Positions 40,511 through 48,085 of a DNA stretch of 64,000 bases are shown here, piece by piece. Below the pieces are notes generated by a model, which was given only the letters and a program-made list of their open reading frames with translations, had not been told where the DNA came from and did not search any database. A program made the translations under genes and the position numbers. This DNA comes from an uncultured Bacteroidales bacterium (GTDB lineage Bacteria > Bacteroidota > Bacteroidia > Bacteroidales > Paludibacteraceae), in the NCBI GenBank assembly GCA_902765485.1, contig CACWZZ010000005.1, positions 1 to 64,000 of the forward strand. Direction: 5' to 3'. Each line of letters starts with the position of its first letter. Position 1 is the stretch's first letter.

Positions 40511-41782
40511 ATGTTATATTCATTATTTACCCATTTTAGCGAAGTATTAGGTGCGCGACTGTTCACCTATATCTCTTTCCGCGCCATTACGGCAGGCATT
40601 TTAGGTCTGCTGATCAGTATATGGTTCGGCAACTGGTTTATCAACTACATGAAGCGTCATAACATCAGCGAGACGCAGCGGGACGAGAAAACCGACCCGT
40701 TCAATGTGGGCAAGAAAGGTGTGCCGACGATGGGTGGTCTGATCGTCATTGCGGCGATCCTTGTTCCCTGTCTGCTGCTGGGCAAACTGACCAACGTCTA
40801 TATGATTCTGATGCTCGTCACAACCCTGCTGATGGGTGCGCTGGGCTTCGCGGACGACTATATCAAGACCTTCCGGAAGAACAAAGACGGTCTGAACGGA
40901 TGGGTGAAGATCGGCGGGCAAGTGACGCTGGGTCTGATAGTCGGTCTGACGCTGCGTTTCTGTCCGGCGGTGAGCATGAACGAAGTCGTCACCAGCCATA
41001 TTGAGAACAATGTGGTGGTGGTCGAGAAGACGCCGGAGATCAAGTCCACCCAGACGACCATTCCGTTCGTCAAACACCATAACTTCAACTACGCGGATCT
41101 GTTTAGTTGGACGGGTGATAACAACAAATACCGCTTCGGCTGGATCTTCTTTGTGCTGCTGACGGTGTTTGTGGTGGCGGCCGTGTCCAACGGCGCGAAC
41201 CTGAACGACGGAATGGACGGCATGTGCGCCGGCAACTCCGCAATCATAGGCGTGGCGTTGCTGATACTCGCTTATACTTCCGGTAGTGTCGTTTGGGCGG
41301 AGTATTTCGACGTGATGTATATTCCGGGATCCGAAGAACTGGTGGTCTTCATGGCTTCGTTCGTCGGTGCGCTGGTGGGCTACCTGTGGTTTAACGGTTT
41401 TCCGGCTCAGGTCTTCCTAGGCGACACCGGAAGTTTGACAGTCGGCGGCATCATCGGCGTGTGCGCCATGGTGATTCATAAGGAACTGATGGTGCCTGTG
41501 CTGTGCGGAATTTTCCTGATGGAGAGCGTGAGCGTGATCCTGCAGACTCAGGTCTATAAGTTCTATAAGAAACGCGGAAAACATGTGCGGATCTGGAAAC
41601 GGACGCCGCTGCATGACCATTTCCGCACCTCGGTGGAGCAAGTGCTGAAGAACGATCCGAGTTGTTCGATCGTCTTCAAAGGCAGCCAAAATCTTCACCA
41701 TGAGACCAAGATTGTGTTGCGGTTCTGCATCGTGACGCTGATCTTGGCCGCCATCACGATATTAACATTGAAAATCAGATAA
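40511..41782 (+). CDS. mraY: phospho-N-acetylmuramoyl-pentapeptide transferase
   Basis: Polytopic inner-membrane enzyme that makes lipid I from UDP-MurNAc-pentapeptide and undecaprenyl phosphate. The 423 residues have about ten membrane helices. Conserved motifs: KKGVPTMGGLI, LGFADDYIK (the catalytic DD), NGANLNDGMDGM, FLGDTGSLTVGG and RTPLHDHFR. It includes the extended cytoplasmic loop usual for Bacteroidota MraY. It is 2 bp upstream of murD. Confidence 0.96.
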   Translation: MLYSLFTHFSEVLGARLFTYISFRAITAGILGLLISIWFGNWFINYMKRHNISETQRDEKTDPFNVGKKGVPTMGGLIVIAAILVPCLLLGKLTNVYMILMLVTTLLMGALGFADDYIKTFRKNKDGLNGWVKIGGQVTLGLIVGLTLRFCPAVSMNEVVTSHIENNVVVVEKTPEIKSTQTTIPFVKHHNFNYADLFSWTGDNNKYRFGWIFFVLLTVFVVAAVSNGANLNDGMDGMCAGNSAIIGVALLILAYTSGSVVWAEYFDVMYIPGSEELVVFMASFVGALVGYLWFNGFPAQVFLGDTGSLTVGGIIGVCAMVIHKELMVPVLCGIFLMESVSVILQTQVYKFYKKRGKHVRIWKRTPLHDHFRTSVEQVLKNDPSCSIVFKGSQNLHHETKIVLRFCIVTLILAAITILTLKIR

Positions 41783-41784
41783 TT

Positions 41785-43092
41785 ATGGCAAAGCGAATCG
41801 TAGTATTAGGAGCCGGTGAGAGTGGAAGCGGAGCGGCTATTCTTGCCAAAGAAAAGGGTTTTGATGTGTTTGTGTCCGACTGCGGAACGATCAGCGAACC
41901 GTATCGCGCATTGCTGGACCAGAACGGTGTCCAATGGGAAGACGGCAAGCACAGCGAAGAGTTGATTCTCAATGCCGACGAGGTGATCAAATCGCCGGGT
42001 ATTCCGTTGACAGCACCGCTGATTCAGAAACTGCAAGCGCAGGGCACGCCGATCATCAGCGAGATCGAGTTTGCTGCGCGATACACGAACGCCAAGATGA
42101 TCTGTATCACCGGTTCGAACGGCAAGACCACCACCACTTCGTTGATTTTCTATATCTTGAAGCAAGCGGGTCTGAATGTCGGTCTGGCGGGCAATATTGG
42201 CAATTCACTCGCACTGCAAGTGGCGCATGAGAACCATGACTATTATGTCATTGAGCTTAGCTCGTTCCAACTGGATAACATGTATGATTTCAAGGCGGAT
42301 ATTGCCATTTTGCTGAATATCACGCCGGATCATTTGGACCGATATGACTACAAGTTCCAGAACTACGTGGACGCCAAATTCCGCATCACCCGCAACCAGA
42401 CCAAAGAGGACAGTTTCATCTATTGGGCGGAAGATCCGGTGATCGACCGCGAGATGAAAAAGATTGAGTTAGGGGCTACGCTCTATCCGTACGGTTTTAC
42501 GCAACCGAACCCGCTGCCGGTGGGCGAAGACGAGTTGGCGCTGAAAGGACGGCATAATGTGCTGAACTCGATGGCGGCTACCATCGCAGCCAACGTGGTG
42601 GGTATCAAGAAAGAAGTCATCCGCGAGAGTCTGATGACTTTCCAAGGCGTGGAGCACCGCCTGCAATACGTGGCTACCGTCCGCGGCGTAAGATATATCA
42701 ACGACAGCAAGGCAACGAATGTCAACTCCTGCTGGTACGCGCTCGAATCCATGACCACACCGACTGTACTCATTCTCGGCGGAAAGGACAAAGGCAATGA
42801 CTATTCCGAGATCGACGAACTGGTGAAAGAGAAATGCCACACGCTCATCTTCATGGGGCTGCATAATGAGAAACTGAGGGAGCATTTTGAACCCCTCTCC
42901 AACTCTCCCCTCAAGGGAGAGGGTTTCCAGATCATCGACACCGATAACTTACACGATGCCGTGCAAGCGGCATACCATGCTGCCAAAGAGGGCGACACGG
43001 TGCTGCTGAGCCCCTGCTGCGCCAGCTTCGACCTCTTCAAGAGTTACGAGGACCGCGGCGAGCAATTTATGAAAGCCGTGAGAGAACTCTAG
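41785..43092 (+). CDS. murD: UDP-N-acetylmuramoylalanine-D-glutamate ligase
   Basis: Cytoplasmic Mur ligase adding D-Glu to UDP-MurNAc-Ala, 435 residues. N-terminal Rossmann motif VVLGAGESGSGAAIL, ATP loop ITGSNGKTTTTSLI (about 110), central KDEFKGRH-like region (ALKGRHNVLNSMAAT) and C-terminal YINDSKATNVNS and LSPCCASFDLFKSYEDRG. A GC-rich palindrome at 42892-42923 adds the loop EPLSNSPLKGEGFQ between conserved blocks. After the stop comes a CTAG 8-bp repeat. Confidence 0.95.
   Translation: MAKRIVVLGAGESGSGAAILAKEKGFDVFVSDCGTISEPYRALLDQNGVQWEDGKHSEELILNADEVIKSPGIPLTAPLIQKLQAQGTPIISEIEFAARYTNAKMICITGSNGKTTTTSLIFYILKQAGLNVGLAGNIGNSLALQVAHENHDYYVIELSSFQLDNMYDFKADIAILLNITPDHLDRYDYKFQNYVDAKFRITRNQTKEDSFIYWAEDPVIDREMKKIELGATLYPYGFTQPNPLPVGEDELALKGRHNVLNSMAATIAANVVGIKKEVIRESLMTFQGVEHRLQYVATVRGVRYINDSKATNVNSCWYALESMTTPTVLILGGKDKGNDYSEIDELVKEKCHTLIFMGLHNEKLREHFEPLSNSPLKGEGFQIIDTDNLHDAVQAAYHAAKEGDTVLLSPCCASFDLFKSYEDRGEQFMKAVREL
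42892..42923 (+). repeat. CTCTCCC/GGGAGAG palindromic insert in murD
   Basis: CTCTCCC (42903-42909) pairs with GGGAGAG (42915-42921) over CTCAA, preceded by ACCCCTCTCCAA. It has the same layout as the elements in rsmH and murG. Confidence 0.82.
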
Positions 43093-43124
43093 GGCTCTAG
43101 TACCCTAGGATCCTAGTATCCTAG
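43089..43124 (+). repeat. 8-bp CTAG repeat at the murD 3' end
   Basis: CTAG begins at 43089, 43097, 43105, 43113 and 43121, exactly 8 bp apart. It starts in the last murD codons (the stop TAG is part of the first unit). Confidence 0.92.
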
Positions 43125-43157
43125 TTAAAATCACAAAAACCTAAACACCAACCAAGT

Positions 43158-44393
43158 ATGAAAAAATTTGATTTAACCAACATCGACCGCACGTTTTGGG
43201 GGTTGTTTCTGACCCTCATCGTCGTTGCAATTATCGCGCTGTTTTCGGCGTCATCTACCCTCGTGTACATGCACCACTCTGCCCTCGGTCCGATCGGGCA
43301 GCAGATGTTCTTCATCGTACTGGGTATCATCGCCGCTTTCGGCATCCAGTATATACCTTCTTACTGGGTGCGGTTCGGCGGCTATATCTTATTGGCTATC
43401 AGTACGTTACTGGTTTATTCAACCATGATTCCCGGAAACCCGCTGGTGGTCACTATCAACGGCGCTGCGCGGTGGGTGCGCATAGCCGGAATCACGTTCC
43501 AGCCCTCCGAACTTGCCAAACTGAGTCTCATCATCGTGGTGGCAGACCAGTTGGCTCGCATCCATACGGAGGACGACAAACGCAAGTATTTCTTCCGCAC
43601 ACTTATCATCGCAGCGGCTGTGATGTTGCCGATCATGGCGTCCAACCTCTCCACCGCGGTGCTGGTGGGACTCATCATTTTCTGCCTTTGGATCCTCGCG
43701 CGTATTCCGTGGAAATATACCCTTTCGGTGGTCGGCATTGCCGTGCTGGTGCTCGGTCTGGGATATGCTATCGTTGAGTTCGCTTTCGTCCGTCCGGGCA
43801 GACAGATGCACGGTCCGTTCAAACGCGCCACGACCTGGGTGAGCCGTATCGACCGCCATTTCGAGCACGACGGAGCCTCCAAATACGTGCTGACGGACGA
43901 AAATATCCAAGAGGTCTATGCCTCGGTGGCGATCGCCCGCGGTGGCGCTTCGCCCGTAGGCGTTCTGCCCGGCAACAGCAAAGAACGCGACTACCTGCCG
44001 CTCGCTTTTGCGGACTATATTTTTGCGATCATCGTGGAGGAAAGCGGTGTGATCGGAGCGGCGTTCCTGATCTTTATTTATCTGGCTATTCTCTTCCGCG
44101 CCTGCAACGTCTCCAGCCGCTATTCAGACATGCCGGCGATGCTGATGACGATGGGTCTGGCGCTCATGATCACCTGCCAGGCGCTCATCTCCATGCTGGT
44201 GGCGGTCGGCTTGGGTCCGGTCACGGGACAGCCCCTTCCGCTCATCTCCCGAGGCGGTACGTCGGTTCTCATCACGTCCGTCTATTTTGGCATCATGATG
44301 GGCGTCAGCCGCGAGCAAAAAGCCCTGCGCGAACGCGTACAAGAGACCATCGAAGAGAGCCAAGAAGAAGCACCTATTGTAAATTTGGAATAA
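43158..44393 (+). CDS. ftsW: septal peptidoglycan glycosyltransferase FtsW
   Basis: SEDS-family polymerase that builds septal glycan strands with FtsI. The 411 residues have about ten membrane segments. Signatures: ITFQPSELAKLSLII, the periplasmic-loop region RHFEHDGASKYVLTDENIQ, FIFAIIVEESG-like (DYIFAIIVEESGVIG) and the C-terminal LPLISRGGTSVL. The cytoplasmic tail is acidic (ETIEESQEEAP). murG follows after 1 bp. Confidence 0.95.
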   Translation: MKKFDLTNIDRTFWGLFLTLIVVAIIALFSASSTLVYMHHSALGPIGQQMFFIVLGIIAAFGIQYIPSYWVRFGGYILLAISTLLVYSTMIPGNPLVVTINGAARWVRIAGITFQPSELAKLSLIIVVADQLARIHTEDDKRKYFFRTLIIAAAVMLPIMASNLSTAVLVGLIIFCLWILARIPWKYTLSVVGIAVLVLGLGYAIVEFAFVRPGRQMHGPFKRATTWVSRIDRHFEHDGASKYVLTDENIQEVYASVAIARGGASPVGVLPGNSKERDYLPLAFADYIFAIIVEESGVIGAAFLIFIYLAILFRACNVSSRYSDMPAMLMTMGLALMITCQALISMLVAVGLGPVTGQPLPLISRGGTSVLITSVYFGIMMGVSREQKALRERVQETIEESQEEAPIVNLE

Positions 44394-44394
44394 T

Positions 44395-45474
44395 ATGCGC
44401 TATTTGATTTCCGGCGGCGGGACCGGTGGACATATCTTCCCCGCAGTCAGTATTGCCAACGCATTGAAGGAGTTGGATCCCAATGCAGAGATTTTGTTTG
44501 TCGGCGCCCTCGGACGCATGGAGATGGAGCGCGTGCCGCAAGCCGGTTACCGCATCATCGGTCTGCCGGTGCGTGGTTTCAACCGTGCCCAGCCATGGAA
44601 GAACGTGTCGGTGCTCATCGACCTGATGAAATCGATTCGCCAAGTGAAGAATATCATCCGCGATTTTCAGCCGAACGTAGGTGTCGGCGTAGGCGGATAC
44701 GCTTCCGGTGCAGCGATGTGGGCTGCCGCGAACATGGGCATCCCGATCCTGCTGCAAGAGCAAAACGGATTTGCCGGAGTGACCAATAAGATACTCAAAG
44801 ACAAAGCCTCCAAGATATGCGTGGCGTACGAAGGCATGGAGCGTTTCTTCCCTGCCGATAAGATCATCCTGACCGGCAACCCCGTAAGGCAAAACCTTAA
44901 ACCCCACCCTTACCCTCCCCACAAGGGAGGGGATAAATATCTCCTGATCATCGGTGGCAGCCTAGGTGCACGCACGATCAACGAAGCCGTTGCAGCGGGT
45001 ATTCCGGCTCTGCAAGCTGCCGGCATCCATGCCGTCTGGCAGACCGGCAAAACGTATTACGAGAAATGCAAGGCGGCATGGGAGGCGGCTGGTTCGCCTG
45101 CAAATATTGAGGTGCACGATTTCCTCTCCGATATGCCGGACCAATACGCCAATGCCGACCTGGTCATCTCGCGCGCCGGAGCCAGCTCCATCTCCGAACT
45201 ATGCCTGCTGGGCAAACCGGCGATCTTGGTTCCCTCGCCCAATGTGGCGGAGGACCACCAGACCCATAACGCCATGGCGTTGGTCAACAAAGACGCTGCC
45301 GTCCTCGTCCGCGATGCCGACGCAGCCGACCAACTGATCACGACCGCACTGGATCTGATACAAGATGATAAACGGCTGGAGGGCCTGCATACCAACATTC
45401 TTAAGTTGGCGCAAAAAGACTCTGCCAAACGGATCGCAGAGGAGGTCATTGCCCTCGCCAAAACGCATCTATAA
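44395..45474 (+). CDS. murG: UDP-GlcNAc:lipid I GlcNAc transferase
   Basis: GT28 enzyme that makes lipid II at the inner face of the membrane. The 359 residues show the glycine loop ISGGGTGGHIFPA (5-17), GVGVGGYASGAAMW, LQEQNGFAGVTNKIL, ITGSLGART-like (IIGGSLGARTINEAV) and the acceptor/donor motif RAGASSISELCLLGKPAILVP. A CCCTCCC/GGGAGGG palindrome adds LKPHPYPPHKGGDK just before the second domain. It is the last gene of the dcw cluster here: murC, ftsQ, ftsA and ftsZ do not follow. Confidence 0.95.
   Translation: MRYLISGGGTGGHIFPAVSIANALKELDPNAEILFVGALGRMEMERVPQAGYRIIGLPVRGFNRAQPWKNVSVLIDLMKSIRQVKNIIRDFQPNVGVGVGGYASGAAMWAAANMGIPILLQEQNGFAGVTNKILKDKASKICVAYEGMERFFPADKIILTGNPVRQNLKPHPYPPHKGGDKYLLIIGGSLGARTINEAVAAGIPALQAAGIHAVWQTGKTYYEKCKAAWEAAGSPANIEVHDFLSDMPDQYANADLVISRAGASSISELCLLGKPAILVPSPNVAEDHQTHNAMALVNKDAAVLVRDADAADQLITTALDLIQDDKRLEGLHTNILKLAQKDSAKRIAEEVIALAKTHL
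44903..44932 (+). repeat. CCCTCCC/GGGAGGG palindromic insert in murG
   Basis: CCCTCCC (44913-44919) and GGGAGGG (44925-44931) with loop CACAA, preceded by CCCCACCCTTA. It has the same build as the rsmH and murD elements but a different reading frame. Confidence 0.85.
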
Positions 45475-45496
45475 AGCAAAAAAATTACTTTTTTCC

Positions 45497-45528
45497 TTGC
45501 ATATTCGAGAAAAAAGCAGTACCTTTGC
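45497..45528 (+). promoter_or_regulatory. promoter of the efflux operon
   Basis: TTGCATATTCG at 45497 and TACCTTTGC at 45520-45528, spacing 23 bp. The leader of about 75 nt contains a short GGGTT/AACCC hairpin. Confidence 0.8.
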
Positions 45529-45604
45529 ACCCGATTTTAAAATATGCCTTGGTAAAGGCAAGGGTTGAACCCGAGAATATTCCACTAATAGTAAGGGTTT
45601 GACC

Positions 45605-47002
45605 ATGACTAAAAGAATCTATATTTTAGGCTTGGCATGCATACTTCTTGCCAAGCCTTTTTCTTTTGCCCTCGCGCAAGAGTCCACGGCTCCCGACAGC
45701 GTCTCCATGACGCTCGCGGCGATCTACCAACTGGCGGACGAAAAGAGTCGCGTCATCCGGATCTCCGAGCAGTCTCTGCGTGCGGCACAAGAAGGAGTGC
45801 AACAGGCGAAAAACAGCCTGCTGCCCAGTGTTTCCATTGATCTGAGCGGTTCGTACATCGGCGACGCCTACCTCATGAGCCGCGGGTTCAGCACCTCCGG
45901 TACGACCGAGGTGATCCTACCCGGATTAGGTCCGCAGACCGTCAACAACGGACGGCAACAGACCCCGCATTGGGGCAACATGCTCTCCGTCCAAGCCACC
46001 CAAGTGATCTACTCCGGCGGCGCGCTGACGGCGGGTATCAAGATTGCAGAAGCAGGCGAACGGATCGCTGAACTGGATGTGCGCAAGAGCCGACAGGAAG
46101 TGCGGTTCCTGCTCACCGGCATCTACCTCGACCAGGTGCGGCTGATGAACCAACTGGAGGTGATCGACGTGCACATAGACCTCACCGAACAAGTGCTGGC
46201 GCAGATGCGCGCCAAAGAGCGCGCAGGCGTGGTGCTGCATAATGACTTGACGCGCTACGAACTGCAACTCAAGCAGTTCGAACTCATGCGCGTCCAGCTG
46301 CAAGACGCCCTCTCCATCATCTCCTTCCGCATGCAGACGACCCTCCGCCAACCGGAGAACCAAGTGATCCTACCCGACACCGCTGCCGTCGCGCAGGAGT
46401 TCGCGCGGCTGGAGAATGCCCTCTCCGAAGCGGCATGGCAGTCCTCGGCGGCGGATCATAACCTCTCAATCCAGCAGGCACAAGCCGCAACGGACATCGC
46501 TGCACAGAAAGTCAAACTCACCCGCGCTGCCTCTATCCCCAAAATAGCGGCGGTCATCAAAGATGATCTCTTCGGTCCCTACACCAATGACCTGATCCCC
46601 GTCAACGCCAATGTCAACGCTTGGTTCGTAGGCATCGGCATCCACTATGATCTGGACTCGGCGTGGAAGAACCATCGTGCGATCAAGCAATCCAAGGCGG
46701 AGAACCTGCGCTCCAAAGAAGAGCTGGAACTCGCGCAAGAGCAACTGAACAACCGGGTCCATGCCGCCTATGTCAATTTTCTCACTTCTTTCACCGAAGT
46801 AGAGACCCAACTCAAGCAGGTCGAGCTGGCGGACGAGAACTACGACACCGTCGAGAAACGCTACAACCATGAACTGGCGTTGCTCACCGACCTGCTGGAC
46901 GCATCGTCCATGAAACTGCAGGCGAATATCGCGCTCGTCAATGCACGCGTCAACCTGCTTTATAACTATTATCAACTCAAATACACCACCCATTCATTAT
47001 AA
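45605..47002 (+). CDS. TolC-family outer-membrane efflux protein
   Basis: Outer-membrane channel of a tripartite efflux pump. ATG 45605 (MTKRIYILGLACILLAK) is preferred over the TTG 6 bp upstream. The signal peptide ends at ALAQ. The mature protein has the long alternating helices of the TolC fold (SLRAAQEGVQQAKNSLLPSVS, ELQLKQFELMRVQLQDALS and NRVHAAYVNFLTSFTEVETQ-type coiled segments). It is followed at 2 bp by its HlyD-like adaptor and then an MFS pump, forming one operon. The substrate is unknown. Confidence 0.92.
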   Translation: MTKRIYILGLACILLAKPFSFALAQESTAPDSVSMTLAAIYQLADEKSRVIRISEQSLRAAQEGVQQAKNSLLPSVSIDLSGSYIGDAYLMSRGFSTSGTTEVILPGLGPQTVNNGRQQTPHWGNMLSVQATQVIYSGGALTAGIKIAEAGERIAELDVRKSRQEVRFLLTGIYLDQVRLMNQLEVIDVHIDLTEQVLAQMRAKERAGVVLHNDLTRYELQLKQFELMRVQLQDALSIISFRMQTTLRQPENQVILPDTAAVAQEFARLENALSEAAWQSSAADHNLSIQQAQAATDIAAQKVKLTRAASIPKIAAVIKDDLFGPYTNDLIPVNANVNAWFVGIGIHYDLDSAWKNHRAIKQSKAENLRSKEELELAQEQLNNRVHAAYVNFLTSFTEVETQLKQVELADENYDTVEKRYNHELALLTDLLDASSMKLQANIALVNARVNLLYNYYQLKYTTHSL

Positions 47003-47004
47003 TT

Positions 47005-48039
47005 ATGGAAAAGACTAAAATTGCCACCTACGTTTATAATTTGATTATCGTCCTGCTCCTTCTGGCGGGCATCATCTATGTCGTCCTCCAATTCACCCAT
47101 TTCGGGCATATCGAGTACACCGACAATGCGCGCGTCTGCCAATATATCGCGCCCCAGAACACCCGCGTGCAAGGATTTATCAAGGAGATCCGTTTCCAGT
47201 CCTACCAGCATGTGCAGGCTGGCGACACACTCGTCATCATCGAGGACAGCGAGTACCGTCTGCGTCTGGCGCAAGCCAAAAGCGATCTCGCGCGGGCGGA
47301 GCAGCAACAGAAAGCCACCGGCTCATCCATCGCCACAACCAAATCCGGCATGACCGTCACGGACGCTTCGATCGAGGAAGCCCAAGTGAATATGGAGAAC
47401 CTTGCCCGTGAGGACAAACGGTACGAAGCGCTCCTGCGCGAGAATGCGGTCACCCGCCAGCAGTACGACCAGATCCACACATCCTATCTCTCCGCCAAAG
47501 CGCGCTACGCGCAGATGAAACAGACTCGCGCGATGCAAAACAACGTGGTGGAGGAGCAGGGCTATCATCTCTCTGCTTCTGAAGCGGCTTTGCAACAAGC
47601 CCAAGCGGCAGTCGAACTGGCGGAACTGAATCTCTCCTATTGTTATATCATCGCTTCGCGTTCCGGCGTCGTCGGAAGCCGCGACATCAACCTCGGGCAA
47701 CTCGTCAACCCGGGGCAGACGCTCGTCTCCATCGTCGATGAAAACGACATCTGGGTGGAAGCCAACTACCGCGAGACCCAACTGCCCAATATCCGCGAAG
47801 GAGCGGAAGTAGTGATCCGCGTGGACGCCGTGCCCGATCGGACCTTCAAAGGACGCGTCGAGCGCCTCTCGGACGCCACCGGCAGCGCTTTCTCGCTCAT
47901 CCCGATCGACAACGCCACCGGCAATTTCGTCAAGGTCGAGCAGCGACTCACCATCCGCATCTCCCTCTCCGAGAACACCCCGGAAGACCTTGCCCTCCTC
48001 AAAGCCGGCTATAGCGTCGAAACGGAAGTGAAGTATTGA
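47005..48039 (+). CDS. HlyD/EmrA-family membrane fusion protein
   Basis: Periplasmic adaptor linking the inner-membrane pump to TolC, 344 residues. One N-terminal transmembrane helix (LIIVLLLLAGIIYVVLQF, about 12-29), a biotinyl-lipoyl-like half (DNARVCQYIAPQNTRVQGFI), a long coiled-coil hairpin (about 85-200, rich in Ala, Gln, Glu and Lys), then the second lipoyl half (SRSGVVGSRDINLGQLVNPGQ-type) and a beta-barrel domain (VEANYRETQLPNI). It fits the EmrA type that works with MFS pumps. Confidence 0.93.
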   Translation: MEKTKIATYVYNLIIVLLLLAGIIYVVLQFTHFGHIEYTDNARVCQYIAPQNTRVQGFIKEIRFQSYQHVQAGDTLVIIEDSEYRLRLAQAKSDLARAEQQQKATGSSIATTKSGMTVTDASIEEAQVNMENLAREDKRYEALLRENAVTRQQYDQIHTSYLSAKARYAQMKQTRAMQNNVVEEQGYHLSASEAALQQAQAAVELAELNLSYCYIIASRSGVVGSRDINLGQLVNPGQTLVSIVDENDIWVEANYRETQLPNIREGAEVVIRVDAVPDRTFKGRVERLSDATGSAFSLIPIDNATGNFVKVEQRLTIRISLSENTPEDLALLKAGYSVETEVKY

Positions 48040-48044
48040 ATCCT

Positions 48045-48080
48045 CAAATCTTCAAATCTTCAAATCTTCAAATCCCCAAA
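48045..48080 (+). repeat. 8-bp CAAATCTT repeat between the adaptor and MFS genes
   Basis: CAAATC/CAAATA begins at 48045, 48053, 48061, 48069 and 48077, period 8. It fills the intergenic space. Confidence 0.9.
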
Positions 48081-48085
48081 TACCC

